Shown here: positions 1 to 7,090 of the stretch, one piece after another
Position numbering within the stretch: the stretch's first letter is position 1
How the letters are laid out: every line of letters starts with the position of its first letter
From: Dehalococcoidia bacterium
GTDB taxonomy: Bacteria > Chloroflexota > Dehalococcoidia > GIF9 > UBA5629
Length of the DNA stretch: 7,921 nt
Assembly (NCBI GenBank): GCA_014384515.1
Contig: JACNFS010000037.1
Location: 1 to 7,921, forward strand
Reading direction: 5' to 3'
Position numbers and translations under genes: made by a program
The notes under the pieces: generated by a model
Database searches by the model: none
What the model was told of the DNA's origin: nothing
Seen by the model: the letters and a program-made list of their open reading frames with translations, nothing else

Positions 1-59
1 TCGAACCTCCGACCTCAGCGTCCCGAACGCTGCGCGCTACCAGACTGCGCTACGCCCCG
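1..59 (-). tRNA. tRNA-Pro (anticodon CGG), partial: 3' end cut by window edge
   Basis: Read on the minus strand, the sequence folds as a tRNA. It has a 5' acceptor strand CGGGGCG (59-53), TA at positions 8-9, a D arm GCGC..GCGC with the GG of the D loop, and an anticodon stem CAGCG/CGCTG around the loop TTCGGGA (27-21). The anticodon is CGG (25-23). A short AGGTC variable region and the start of the T arm, GGAGG-TTCGA, follow. The remaining T-arm bases, the 3' acceptor strand and any encoded CCA lie beyond the left edge. The D loop and anticodon loop closely resemble bacterial proline tRNAs. It decodes CCG codons. A near-consensus promoter lies immediately upstream, so it is probably transcribed independently of the protein genes. 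Confidence 0.93.
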
Positions 60-68
60 CCACCTAGT

Positions 69-97
69 ATTATAGGCGGCTTTAACTTCTGAGGCAA
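69..97 (-). promoter_or_regulatory. sigma-70-type promoter of tRNA-Pro
   Basis: On the minus strand there is a perfect -10 hexamer TATAAT (74-69). It is preceded at exactly 17 bases by TTGCCT (97-92), a 4/6 match to the -35 consensus. Transcription would start near position 62, only a few bases before the mature tRNA 5' end at 59, so the RNase P leader would be very short. Spacing, orientation and position all fit the tRNA. Confidence 0.75.
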
Positions 98-120
98 GAA
101 CTGTAAACTAGTGAGTGTGT

Positions 121-137
121 GGCGATTCTCGCCTTTT
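121..137 (+). terminator. possible intrinsic terminator or attenuator hairpin in the apgM leader
   Basis: GGCGA-TTC-TCGCC forms a perfect 5-bp GC-rich stem with a 3-base loop, followed directly by TTTT. This is the layout of a weak rho-independent terminator on the plus strand. No plus-strand gene in the window lies upstream of it. It would therefore either end transcripts entering from the left (antisense to the tRNA) or act within the leader of the apgM-lysC transcript. The stem is short and the T run is only four bases, so it may be inactive. Confidence 0.3.
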
Positions 138-138
138 C

Positions 139-175
139 ACCCTCACCTTAATCCTCTCCCATCAAGGGAGAGGAG
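139..175. repeat. REP-like palindromic intergenic repeat (single copy here)
   Basis: CCTCTCCC (153-160) and GGGAGAGG (166-173) form a perfect 8-bp inverted repeat around ATCAA. It is preceded by the purine-free-looking stretch CACCCTCACCTTAAT. The composition resembles widespread bacterial intergenic palindromes of the form CCCTCACC..AACCCTCTCCC-loop-GGGAGAGG, which are dispersed through many genomes; that is my recollection of the pattern, not a search. It lies 30 bases before the apgM start. The right arm contains GGGAGAGG, which could mimic a ribosome site but is sequestered in the stem. Confidence 0.55.
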
Positions 176-202
176 AATTTCTGAGGGATTGTGGTGACTG
201 GA

Positions 203-1426
203 ATGAAGTATTGTGTTCTTATAATAGATGGTGCCGCCGGTTGGGCATTACCAGAGCGCGGTGGCAAGTCTTGCCTGGAGCTTGCCCACATCCCAAATCT
301 AGATGCTATGGCTCGGGAAGGCGTTGTTGGACTGGTTCGGACTGTACCACCGGGGATGGAGCCCAGTAGCGCCTGCGCCTGCATGTCGGTGCTTGGCTAC
401 GACCCAAGGGAGTACTACCGGGGGAGGAGCGCCATTGAAGCCAGAAGCATGGGCATTCCCATAGCCGATGGCGAGGTCGTTTTCCGGTGCAATTTGGTCG
501 CCGTTCGTGATGGCAAGATGTGGAGCTATAGCTCGGGTTACATCAGCACTGCCGAAGCTCAACTCCTTGTTTCTGCTTTGAATGAGACGCTTGGCAGCGA
601 CAAAGTGCGTTTTTATTCTGGCGTAAGCTACCGACATATATGCAAGATAAAGGGGCGGGAGGATACCCTTCTGGCTACATGCACCCCGCCACATGATATT
701 CCGGATAAGCCCATCGCTGAGTTTCTTCCCCACGGCCAGGGCAGCGACCTGCTGAGAGACCTTATGGCGAATTCGCAAGCTGTGCTCAAGGAGCATCCGG
801 TCAATATGGAACGGCAGGGTCGAGGTGATATTCCGGCGACAATGATCTGGCTCTTCTGGGGCAGCGGGAGAATACCTGACATGCCGCCGTTTGAGCAGGC
901 CTACGGTCTCGACGCTGCCATGACATCTGGGGTTGACCTTCTCCGCGGCTTAGCCCAAATGGCAGGGATGGAAGTATTGGATATTCCTGGCGTGACCGAC
1001 GGTCTGGACAACGATTACGCTGCCCAAGCAGAAGGGGCCTTGAAAGCGCTCGAGAGGCATGATTTGGTAGCTATCCATATTGAAGCGCCAGATGAGGCGG
1101 CCCATGCTGGCTCTGTTGATGGCAAGGTAGAGGCTATCCAGAGAGTGGATGTGGAGGTTGTGAGCCGAATACGCTCTTGGAATTCGGGGCCACTTCGAGT
1201 GCTGGTACTGCCTGACCATCCAACACCGATAGAAATACGGACCCATACTGATGAGCCGGTTCCGTTTGTGCTCTGGGGCCCAGGGTTTGCGCCCAACGGG
1301 GCGAAGAGGTTTACCGAGACAGAGGCCAGAAGCACGGGTGTTCTTGTTGATGAAGGCTATAACATTATGGGCAGGCTGACGCGCGTGCAGGCAAGTGGAA
1401 AACGCCTTGTGGATGGTTTAGAATAG
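203..1426 (+). CDS. apgM: ApgM-family cofactor-independent phosphoglycerate mutase-like protein, candidate homoserine kinase
   Basis: A 407-residue member of the archaeal-type 2,3-bisphosphoglycerate-independent phosphoglycerate mutase family, in the alkaline phosphatase superfamily. By family pattern, the two-metal site would be D9 (LIIDG), S56 (in [15 protein letters not shown], the phosphorylated serine; S55 is the less likely choice), D338 and H339 (LPDH), D297 and H301 (APDEAAH), and H348. All are present and the length is full, so the enzyme should be active. Family members proven in archaea convert 3- to 2-phosphoglycerate. A related bacterial subfamily found beside threonine-pathway genes has been proposed to be homoserine kinase, and the adjacent aspartate kinase 13 bases downstream favours that reading here. 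ATG203 is chosen because [10 protein letters not shown] is the usual N-terminus and GGTGA (193-197) lies 5 bases upstream. In-frame GTG codons at 191 and 194 sit behind TGAGGG (183-188) and remain possible. Confidence 0.88.
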   Translation: MKYCVLIIDGAAGWALPERGGKSCLELAHIPNLDAMAREGVVGLVRTVPPGMEPSSACACMSVLGYDPREYYRGRSAIEARSMGIPIADGEVVFRCNLVAVRDGKMWSYSSGYISTAEAQLLVSALNETLGSDKVRFYSGVSYRHICKIKGREDTLLATCTPPHDIPDKPIAEFLPHGQGSDLLRDLMANSQAVLKEHPVNMERQGRGDIPATMIWLFWGSGRIPDMPPFEQAYGLDAAMTSGVDLLRGLAQMAGMEVLDIPGVTDGLDNDYAAQAEGALKALERHDLVAIHIEAPDEAAHAGSVDGKVEAIQRVDVEVVSRIRSWNSGPLRVLVLPDHPTPIEIRTHTDEPVPFVLWGPGFAPNGAKRFTETEARSTGVLVDEGYNIMGRLTRVQASGKRLVDGLE

Positions 1427-1439
1427 GCAGACAGGGGAT

Positions 1440-2663
1440 ATGGCACTCGTAGTTCAGAAATATGGCGGCAGTTCGGTGGCTGATGGTGAGAAGATTAAGA
1501 ATGTGGCCAGGCGCGTAGTTGAAGCCAGGGAGAAGGGGGATGAAGTGGTTGTGGTTGCCTCGGCTATGGGCGATACCACCGATGAGCTGATTCGGCTGGC
1601 CAGACAGGTTAGCCCTGAGCCGCAGGAGCGGGAACTTGATGCCTTGTTATCCACCGGTGAGATAGTTTCCAGCACGCTCCTTGCTATGGCATTGGCTAAC
1701 CTGGGCTACAAGGCGGTGAGCTTGAGTGGTGCTCAAGCAGGCATTGAGACCGACGCCAGCCACAGCCGAGCTCGCATCCTTCGGATTGAACCTAAACGGG
1801 TCGTTGAGGAGCTGGAAAGAGGCAATATTGTCATTGTGGCTGGGTTCCAGGGAATAACTCAAGATATGGATATCACCACCTTGGGTCGGGGTGGCTCGGA
1901 TACTACTGCTGTGGCTTTAGCTGCCAGCCTTAAGGCGAAGGTGTGTCAAATCTATACGGATGTTGAGGGAGTATATACTGCCGACCCTCGCCTGGTCCCT
2001 GAGGCGCGTAGACTGGAGGAGATTGCCTACGAGGAAATGCTGGAGCTGGCAACCTATGGCGCCAAAGTGATGCATGCTCGGGCGGTGGAGTTAGGCGAGG
2101 TCTATAATATGCCGATACTAGTGGCTTCCAGCTTCAGCGATAAGCCCGGTACTATTATTCATGGAGGGGTTTCGATGGAAGTAAGAAACAGAGTGCGAGG
2201 TATCGCCCATGACGTTGATGTGGCCAAGATCACTGTGGTTGCTGTTCCTGACCGACCGGGAATAGCTTCAGCTATCTTTGAGCCTTTGGCCAAGGCGAAT
2301 ATAAGCGTAGATACTATCGTTCAAAATGCCAGCATCAACAATATTACTGACCTGACGTTTACTGTAGCTCGGGGTGACTTGGATAAGGCGATGTCCCTGG
2401 CAAAACCGGTGGCAAAATCTGTTGGCGCCAGGGAGTGTGTCAGCGATTCAACGCTAGCCAAGGTTAGTATTATTGGTACTGGAATGCAGCATACCCCCGG
2501 CTATGCGGCTACGATGTTCCGCGTTCTTTATGAACAGGGCATTAATATCCAGCTGATTACTACCACTGAGATAAGGATAACGTGTATTATCGCTGAGGAC
2601 AGGGTCGGGGATGCTGTCAGGGCATTACACAAGGCTTTCGAGTTGGAACAAGCCGGAATGTGA
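1440..2663 (+). CDS. lysC: aspartate kinase, alpha subunit
   Basis: A 407-residue aspartokinase of the LysC class (B. subtilis LysC and C. glutamicum type). It phosphorylates aspartate, the committed step towards lysine, threonine, methionine and diaminopimelate. The amino-acid kinase domain spans about residues 3-235, with KYGGSSV (K7), LSTGE (71-74), [28 protein letters not shown] (148-161) and [13 protein letters not shown] (172-184). Two ACT domains follow, about 262-335 and 341-400. A276 (DRPGIA), Q295 (VQN) and the ITTTEI segment (373-378) match positions known to control lysine plus threonine inhibition in the C. glutamicum enzyme, so feedback control is probably retained. Its ribosome site AGGGG (1433-1437) is only 2 bases from the ATG, which is suboptimal, but no other in-frame start precedes KYGGSS. 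It probably shares a transcript with the upstream ApgM-like gene. Confidence 0.97.
   Translation: MALVVQKYGGSSVADGEKIKNVARRVVEAREKGDEVVVVASAMGDTTDELIRLARQVSPEPQERELDALLSTGEIVSSTLLAMALANLGYKAVSLSGAQAGIETDASHSRARILRIEPKRVVEELERGNIVIVAGFQGITQDMDITTLGRGGSDTTAVALAASLKAKVCQIYTDVEGVYTADPRLVPEARRLEEIAYEEMLELATYGAKVMHARAVELGEVYNMPILVASSFSDKPGTIIHGGVSMEVRNRVRGIAHDVDVAKITVVAVPDRPGIASAIFEPLAKANISVDTIVQNASINNITDLTFTVARGDLDKAMSLAKPVAKSVGARECVSDSTLAKVSIIGTGMQHTPGYAATMFRVLYEQGINIQLITTTEIRITCIIAEDRVGDAVRALHKAFELEQAGM
2163..2169 (+). promoter_or_regulatory. internal ribosome binding site for the aspartate kinase beta subunit
   Basis: GGAGGGG lies 5 bases before an in-frame ATG (2175) inside lysC. Both sequence and spacing are better than at the lysC start itself. 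The site falls exactly between the catalytic and ACT regions, where internal initiation is known in related aspartokinases. Confidence 0.65.
2175..2663 (+). CDS. lysC: aspartate kinase beta subunit (in-frame internal start within lysC)
   Basis: Initiation at Met246 of the aspartate kinase would yield a 162-residue protein, starting MEVRNRVRG, that contains only the two ACT regulatory domains. In B. subtilis LysC and C. glutamicum LysC the beta subunit is made this way, and the B. subtilis sizes (about 408 and 163 residues) are nearly identical to those here. Beta subunits combine with alpha in an alpha2beta2 enzyme and bind the lysine/threonine effectors. Support comes from the conserved methionine position, the strong internal ribosome site and the domain boundary. 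That both products are made here is inferred from homology and has no direct evidence. Confidence 0.6.
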   Translation: MEVRNRVRGIAHDVDVAKITVVAVPDRPGIASAIFEPLAKANISVDTIVQNASINNITDLTFTVARGDLDKAMSLAKPVAKSVGARECVSDSTLAKVSIIGTGMQHTPGYAATMFRVLYEQGINIQLITTTEIRITCIIAEDRVGDAVRALHKAFELEQAGM

Positions 2664-2665
2664 TG

Positions 2666-2884
2666 TTACACACCGACTACTTCTTTTATACCGGATATTT
2701 CTTCCTTTAGTAAGCGCTCGATGCCATTCTTGAGGGTGAGAGTTGACATAGGGCAGCCTGAGCAGGCGCCGGTCAGTTTTACACTGACTATGCCGTCCTT
2801 GACATCCACCAACTCCACGTCTCCTCCGTCGGCACGAAGGCTCGGCCGGATCTGGTTTAGGACCTCTTCTACTTTATCTCGCAC
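2666..2884 (-). CDS. NifU C-terminal-domain (NfU) iron-sulfur cluster protein
   Basis: A stand-alone 72-residue NfU domain. It opens with the family pattern VEEVLNQIRPSLRADGGDVELV and carries the cluster-binding pair C41-S-G-C44 in TGACSGCPMS. Such proteins bind a 4Fe-4S cluster, bridging two monomers through CxxC, and deliver it to apoproteins. The small size equals the minimal domain, with no N-terminal scaffold or A-type extension. The start is GTG at 2884, supported by a strong ribosome site AAGGAG (2895-2890) 5 bases upstream. It converges on lysC with only 2 bases between the stop codons and diverges from the TPR-gyrA operon, so it is probably a one-gene unit. No other Fe-S assembly gene is in the window. 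Confidence 0.93.
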   Translation of the reverse strand: MRDKVEEVLNQIRPSLRADGGDVELVDVKDGIVSVKLTGACSGCPMSTLTLKNGIERLLKEEISGIKEVVGV

Positions 2885-2926
2885 GCGTTCTCCTTTTTGC
2901 TTTTGACTTGTATTTGCTGAAGTAAT

Positions 2927-2955
2927 AGGCTAACATAATTAGCTATTTTTGTCAA
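2927..2955 (-). promoter_or_regulatory. candidate promoter of the nfu gene
   Basis: On the minus strand there is a perfect TTGACA (2955-2950), followed at 17 bases by TAGCCT (2932-2927), which matches the -10 consensus at only 3 of 6 positions. Start of transcription would fall near 2920, about 36 bases before the GTG. The -35 is convincing and the -10 is weak. The -35 also coincides with the first copy of the duplicated element described separately. Confidence 0.3.
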
Positions 2956-3032
2956 AGTGATTGGTTGGGTTAGCTGCAAATACTTGACATTTTTCACTTG
3001 TTTTGACACAGTGACTGCTATAAAATTAGCTG
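2947..3032. repeat. imperfect duplicated element in the nfu/TPR divergent intergenic region
   Basis: Two diverged copies of a block of about 30 bases lie 54-56 bases apart. Copy 1 (2947-2976) has TTTTG-TCA-AAGTGA-TTG..TTAGCTG. Copy 2 (3001-3032) has TTTTG-ACA-CAGTGA-CTG..TTAGCTG. Within the first 19 aligned bases 14 agree. The same region holds five TGTCA/TGACA pentamers (2950-2954, 2985-2989, 3004-3008, 3066-3070, 3073-3077) and a third TTAGCT (2939-2944). This could be a paired operator for a regulator of nfu and of the TPR-gyrA operon, or chance similarity in AT-rich DNA. Apart from this, the 272-base gap holds only the promoter candidates. Confidence 0.35.
3016..3024 (+). promoter_or_regulatory. 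candidate extended -10 promoter for the TPR-gyrA operon
   Basis: TGC-TATAAA is an extended -10 element (TGn plus a 5/6 match to TATAAT). A weak -35, TTGTTT (2998-3003), lies 15 bases upstream. The near-perfect TTGACA boxes at 2984 and 3003 are at the wrong spacing for this -10. Transcription would start near 3031 and give an untranslated leader of about 125 bases before the TPR gene. Confidence 0.35.
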
Positions 3033-3156
3033 ATTGCAAGTAGAGGCTGTGAGTGTTTCTTTTGATGTCAAATGTCAGAGTTTCCCCTTCGGACAATTTG
3101 CCGCTAATCTGAGTTTAGGAGACATTGATTGGTAAGGCAGTAACAGGGAAATAAGA

Positions 3157-3996
3157 ATGCCCGACCGTGAAGAAGATAAGGACCGACTGAAACGAAAGGC
3201 GAGCCAGGAAGCTATTGCCTTGGCTATGCAGAGTCGCTGGCAGGAAGCAGTAGCTGTTAATCAGAGCATAGTCGAAAGCTTCCCTACTGACATTGACGCC
3301 TATAATCGCTTGGGTAGAGCTTTCATAGAGTTGGGTGATTTTGCCCGAGCTAAGGAAGCCTACGGGCGAGCCTTGGAGCTTGATTCCAATAACGTTATTG
3401 CAGAGAGAAACCTTCACCGGTTGTCCCTGTTGCCGGAGTCCCAGATGCCCGTGAAAGAAGAGCGCCGTGAGGTCGCCCCGAATCTTTTCATTGGTGACAT
3501 GGGTAAGTCTGGGGTGGTAAATCTACAGAACTTGGCGCCTCAAGAGGTATTAGCCAGGATGACTGCTGGTAACCAGGTCTACTTGGAGGTAAGGGGACAG
3601 CAGCTTGTTGTACAAAATGAGGGAGGGGAGTATCTGGGGCGGGTTGACCCCCGGTACGGTTTTCGGCTGGCCAAGTTGATAGAAGGCGGCAATCAGTACA
3701 CCGCGGCCATCGTTAGCCTTGATAATGATAGGGCAAAGGTTCTCATACGCGAGGTGTTTCAACATCCAAGCCAACTTGGGCGGTTGTCGTTCCCGGTGAA
3801 GGCCGTTGAGGGCTTTCACCCCCATGTCAAAGATACTCTTCTCAGACATGAGGCTATGGAGGAGGAAGCCCTTGACGATAGTGAAGATACCGAACTGGAA
3901 GAGGGTGAGCTCTTGCCCGAAGGTTTCTCTATATTTGAGGGGGTCACTCCTGTCGAAGAGGAAGCAACAGAAGAAGACCTGATGGAAGAGGACTAA
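3157..3996 (+). CDS. TPR protein with an unassigned central domain and highly acidic tail, coupled to gyrA
   Basis: A 279-residue predicted cytoplasmic protein with no signal peptide or membrane segment. Residues 12-45 and 46-79 form two tetratricopeptide repeats; the second, [20 protein letters not shown], is textbook. Residues about 105-215 look like a beta-rich domain with [19 protein letters not shown] (157-175) and [19 protein letters not shown] (195-213), for which I can name no function. The tail from 232 to the end has 23 Asp/Glu among 48 residues and no Lys, Arg or His. The start ATG has AGGGA (3145-3149) 7 bases upstream, and an in-frame stop at 3133-3135 excludes a longer product. 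The gene ends 4 bases before gyrA and contains the gyrA ribosome site, implying cotranscription and probably translational coupling. Function is unknown; a role related to gyrase or nucleic-acid binding is speculation from context and charge. Confidence 0.88.
   Translation: MPDREEDKDRLKRKASQEAIALAMQSRWQEAVAVNQSIVESFPTDIDAYNRLGRAFIELGDFARAKEAYGRALELDSNNVIAERNLHRLSLLPESQMPVKEERREVAPNLFIGDMGKSGVVNLQNLAPQEVLARMTAGNQVYLEVRGQQLVVQNEGGEYLGRVDPRYGFRLAKLIEGGNQYTAAIVSLDNDRAKVLIREVFQHPSQLGRLSFPVKAVEGFHPHVKDTLLRHEAMEEEALDDSEDTELEEGELLPEGFSIFEGVTPVEEEATEEDLMEED
3988..3992 (+). promoter_or_regulatory. gyrA ribosome binding site inside the TPR gene
   Basis: GAGGA lies 8 bases before the gyrA ATG, within the last codons (Glu-Glu-Asp) of the TPR gene. 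Ribosomes finishing the TPR protein would clear this site, which is the arrangement expected for translational coupling. Confidence 0.6.
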
Positions 3997-4000
3997 TCAA

Positions 4001-6460
4001 ATGGAGATTGGAGTAGTTAAGCCGGTTGTCATTGAGGAGGAGATGAAAAGCTCCTACCTCGACTATGCTATGAGCGTCATAGTTTCTCGGGCCTTACCCG
4101 ATGTGCGTGACGGCCTAAAACCAGTGCATAGGCGTATCCTCTATGCTATAGAGGAGTTAGGTCTCCGGCATACCGCTTCTTATAAGAAGAGTGCTCGCAT
4201 AGTTGGTGAGGTTCTGGGCAAGTATCATCCTCACGGAGATGCCCCGGTATACGAAGCTATGGTGAGGATGGCACAAGATTTCTCTATGAGGTATAGACTT
4301 GTCGATGGGCAGGGTAATTTCGGCAGTATGGATAATGACCCGCCAGCAGCCATGCGCTACACCGAAGCGCGCCTGGCAAGAATTGCCGAAGAGATGCTGG
4401 TTGACATTGACAAGAACACGGTTGATTTCGTGCCTAATTTCGATGATAGCTTGAAGGAGCCGTCAGTTCTGCCGGCTAGGCTGCCCAATCTGCTGGTGAA
4501 TGGCTCGTCAGGTATTGCTGTGGGTATGGCTACCAATATCCCTCCTCACAACCTCAGCGAGGTATGCGATGCCGTTAATTATCTCATCGATAATCCTGAG
4601 GCTGATGTTGACGAGTTAATGCGATTGGTGAAGGGTCCAGATTTTCCTACCGCAGGCATAATCTTGGGTCGCGAGGGCATTAAGAATGCTTATGCCAACG
4701 GACAAGGTAAGGTTGTGGTTCGAGCCAAAGTCACTGAGGAAAGCCTGAAAGGCGGGCGTGAGAGATTAATCATTACTGAACTTCCTTATCAGACCAACAA
4801 GGCTGCTTTAGTGGAGAGAATAGCTGAACTGGTCAAGGAGAGGAAGATTGACGGGATAGCCGAGGTTCGCGATGAATCGGACCGTCATGGTATGAGGGTG
4901 GTCATAGGGCTGAGAAAAGATGCTCAATCTACCAAGGTGCTCAACAACCTCTATAAGTATACACCAATGCAATCGTCTTTCTTCATTAATATGTTGGCCT
5001 TGGTTGATGGGCAGCCTCAGGTTATCAATCTTAAGGAAGCTTTGACTTGCCACATAGATTTTCGTCGGGAGGTTATCACTCGCCGCTGCCAGTTTGAACT
5101 GCAGAAGGCGAAGGACAGAGCCCATATTCTGGAAGGCTTCAGAATTGCTCTCGATCACCTGGATGAGGTTATTCAGACTATTCGGAGGGCGGAGACCGTC
5201 GATTCAGCTCGGACCAATTTGATGAAGAATTTCAGCCTGTCTGAAATTCAGGCACAGGCGATTCTGGAAATGCAGCTACGCCGTCTGGCGCGACTGGAGC
5301 AAAAGAAGATAGTTGATGAATACAGCGAGGTGGTTAAGACCATCGCTTATCTTGAAGACCTTTTGGCAAATCCGAAGAAAATACTCTTTCTTATTCAGCA
5401 GGATGTAACGGAGCTCAAGTCTAAGTACGGTGACCGTCGGCGTACTTTGATCCAGCGGCAGGAGGCCGAGGAGTTTCAGGAGGAGGACCTTATCGCCCAC
5501 CAGAATGTCGTGGTTACGCTGAGCGAGCAGGGCTACATCAAAAGGATACCGGCTGCCACTTATCAGAAGCAACACCGGGGGGGCCGAGGTATTATAGGGA
5601 TGGTGACGCGGGAGACTGACATGGTGAGACACCTTGTGGTAGCCGATACCCATGATAACTTGCTGCTGTTTACCAATCGAGGTAAGGTCTACCGGCTCAG
5701 ATGCTATGACATCTCTCAGGACTTGTCCCGGACGACGAAAGGAACGGCTATAGCGAACCTGTTGCCTATTGACCCAAAGGAGCAGGTAACTGCCATGATG
5801 GTGGCAAAGGATGCTGCTCCCGGCTTGTTTATGGTTATGGCTACTTCCAAAGGGATAGTGAAGAAGACCAGCCTGGACCAGTTTGCTTCTGTCCGGAGCA
5901 GTGGGCTTATTGCCATGAAGCTCCAAGGTGAGGAGGAGTTGGTTGGAGCCAGTGTGGTCGCTGAAGCAGATAAGCTCATTCTGGTAACACAGAGCGGACA
6001 GGCTATCAAGTTTGGTGTAAGGGATTTGCGGACTGCCTCTCGGGCTAGCGGCGGGGTGCGTGGCATTAGACTTGATCCTGGTGACCGCCTGGTCGGCATG
6101 AGTACTATATTCCCCAATGCCCATCTGCTTACGGTTACGGAGAACGGCTATGGTAAGCGCAGCCGTGTAAGCACCTATCCTCTTCAGGCGCGAGGTGGCA
6201 AGGGGGTAGTTGGTCATAAGATTACTGAGAAAACGGGCAGAGTTATCGCAGGCAAGCTTGTTCCTACAGGTCAGCATATTATCATTATTTCGGCCAAGGG
6301 TATCGTCATCCGTGTACCCGTTGATGAAGAAGTTTCGCTTCTGGGCAGAGCTACCCAGGGAGTGCATGTAAATAGGCTTGATGAAGATGACAGGGTGGTT
6401 TCTATAGCTTATCTCGGGGTTGAGGAGGATGGGGAGAACGATAAGGCCGCGGCCGAATAA
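4001..6460 (+). CDS. gyrA: DNA gyrase subunit A
   Basis: An 819-residue type IIA topoisomerase A subunit. With GyrB, encoded outside this window, it introduces negative supercoils using ATP. The N-terminal breakage-reunion domain (about 10-500) includes the winged helix with [17 protein letters not shown] (76-92) and the catalytic R119-Y120 of [15 protein letters not shown], plus the tower and coiled-coil region. The C-terminal beta-pinwheel (about 500-805) carries the GyrA box QHRGGRG (524-530), needed for DNA wrapping, which argues for GyrA rather than ParC. A second box-like QARGGKG (729-735) lies in a late blade. A short acidic tail ends the protein. In the quinolone region the E. coli Ser83 and Asp87 positions are Ala81 and Glu85. 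The gene follows the TPR gene by 4 bases and precedes marC by 24 bases. Confidence 0.98.
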   Translation: MEIGVVKPVVIEEEMKSSYLDYAMSVIVSRALPDVRDGLKPVHRRILYAIEELGLRHTASYKKSARIVGEVLGKYHPHGDAPVYEAMVRMAQDFSMRYRLVDGQGNFGSMDNDPPAAMRYTEARLARIAEEMLVDIDKNTVDFVPNFDDSLKEPSVLPARLPNLLVNGSSGIAVGMATNIPPHNLSEVCDAVNYLIDNPEADVDELMRLVKGPDFPTAGIILGREGIKNAYANGQGKVVVRAKVTEESLKGGRERLIITELPYQTNKAALVERIAELVKERKIDGIAEVRDESDRHGMRVVIGLRKDAQSTKVLNNLYKYTPMQSSFFINMLALVDGQPQVINLKEALTCHIDFRREVITRRCQFELQKAKDRAHILEGFRIALDHLDEVIQTIRRAETVDSARTNLMKNFSLSEIQAQAILEMQLRRLARLEQKKIVDEYSEVVKTIAYLEDLLANPKKILFLIQQDVTELKSKYGDRRRTLIQRQEAEEFQEEDLIAHQNVVVTLSEQGYIKRIPAATYQKQHRGGRGIIGMVTRETDMVRHLVVADTHDNLLLFTNRGKVYRLRCYDISQDLSRTTKGTAIANLLPIDPKEQVTAMMVAKDAAPGLFMVMATSKGIVKKTSLDQFASVRSSGLIAMKLQGEEELVGASVVAEADKLILVTQSGQAIKFGVRDLRTASRASGGVRGIRLDPGDRLVGMSTIFPNAHLLTVTENGYGKRSRVSTYPLQARGGKGVVGHKITEKTGRVIAGKLVPTGQHIIIISAKGIVIRVPVDEEVSLLGRATQGVHVNRLDEDDRVVSIAYLGVEEDGENDKAAAE

Positions 6461-6484
6461 GGGCGCCTCTCCTATTTGCTAGCC

Positions 6485-7090
6485 ATGGAAAAGGTACTCC
6501 AGATCTTACAGGAATTCGGCTTGACTTTTGTTCCTCTGTTTGTAGCCATGGATGCCATTGGTGTCTTGCCCATATTGCTTCCCCTGACACAGGACATGAA
6601 AGTTAGCGAGCGTAGGCGCGTGATACGGTTGGCTGTGTTGACTGCTTTGGGTTTGGGTTTAGGGTTTGTTGCCATAGGCAAAGGGATTTTCCTCTTTTTG
6701 GGCATTGAGGTTGCTGACTTTCTGATTGCCGGCGGGCTTATCCTCTTCCTCTTAGCCGCCAAAGATTTAATCACTGGCAAGATGATGGAGGCTGAGGCTT
6801 CGGTTGGGGCTGACATGATAGGGGTTGTCCCGCTGGGCACCCCTCTGGTAGTCGGGCCAGCGGTGCTTACTACTCTGTTGATACTCATTGACCTGTACTC
6901 CATTGTTATCGTGATAGTTTCTTTCATCGTTAACTTGGCGATAGCTTGGCTACTTTTTGCTCAGGCTAACCGGGTAGTGGCTTTTCTGGGCCAGGGGGGA
7001 GTCAGGGCAACATCTAAGGTAGTCAGTCTCTTCTTGGCAGCTATTGCCATAAAAATGATTCGTCAAGGTGTTCTGGGGATTTTGGGATGA
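6485..7090 (+). CDS. MarC-family integral membrane protein
   Basis: A 201-residue member of the MarC (UPF0056) family, about the normal length. Six hydrophobic segments lie near residues 13-35, 47-68, 75-93, 112-133, 138-160 and 180-198. The family signature near the N-terminus appears as PLFVAMDAIGVLPILLPLT (normally FVAIDPIG..P), and VPLGTPLVVGPAVL (115-128) matches the conserved mid-protein P..P...GP motif. MarC proteins sit in the inner membrane; their transport substrate is unsettled and the early link to multidrug resistance was withdrawn, so no substrate is assigned. ATG6485 is preferred over an in-frame TTG at 6476, though neither has a clear ribosome site (AAGGG at 6459-6463 is distant). 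The close spacing suggests cotranscription with gyrA. Confidence 0.88.
   Translation: MEKVLQILQEFGLTFVPLFVAMDAIGVLPILLPLTQDMKVSERRRVIRLAVLTALGLGLGFVAIGKGIFLFLGIEVADFLIAGGLILFLLAAKDLITGKMMEAEASVGADMIGVVPLGTPLVVGPAVLTTLLILIDLYSIVIVIVSFIVNLAIAWLLFAQANRVVAFLGQGGVRATSKVVSLFLAAIAIKMIRQGVLGILG

Noticed and set aside
191..202. Upstream GTG starts (191, 194) for the ApgM-like protein
   Set aside because: They add only three to four residues before the conserved [13 protein letters not shown]203 has its own GGTGA at good spacing. They are kept as alternatives and not as the call.
115..369. 84-codon plus-strand frame overlapping the apgM start
   Set aside because: It runs through the palindromic repeat and out of frame into apgM, and the peptide is Arg/Cys/Gly-rich with no family resemblance.
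299..796. 165-codon minus-strand frame opposite the ApgM-like gene
   Set aside because: It is antisense to a gene with a complete active-site motif set, and the predicted protein shows no domain-like pattern.
3125..3154. Nine-codon TTG-initiated leader peptide ahead of the TPR gene, after AGGAG (3117-3121)
   Set aside because: The SD-to-TTG gap is only 3 bases, the start codon is rare, and such a short frame is expected by chance.
6185..6205. Second GyrA-box-like motif QARGGKG in the last part of gyrA
   Set aside because: Degenerate box-like RGGKG motifs in later blades of the GyrA pinwheel are, as I recall, common in the family, so this is not a distinguishing oddity.
5276..6367. Long open frame (363 codons) on the minus strand opposite gyrA
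   Set aside because: It lies wholly antisense to the GyrA C-terminal domain, has no recognisable motif and no convincing ribosome site, and its composition is that of a shadow frame. The plus strand is unambiguously gyrA.
6476..6484. TTG start adding three residues to the MarC protein
   Set aside because: There is no ribosome site at proper spacing, and an ATG lies three codons later at the expected N-terminus.
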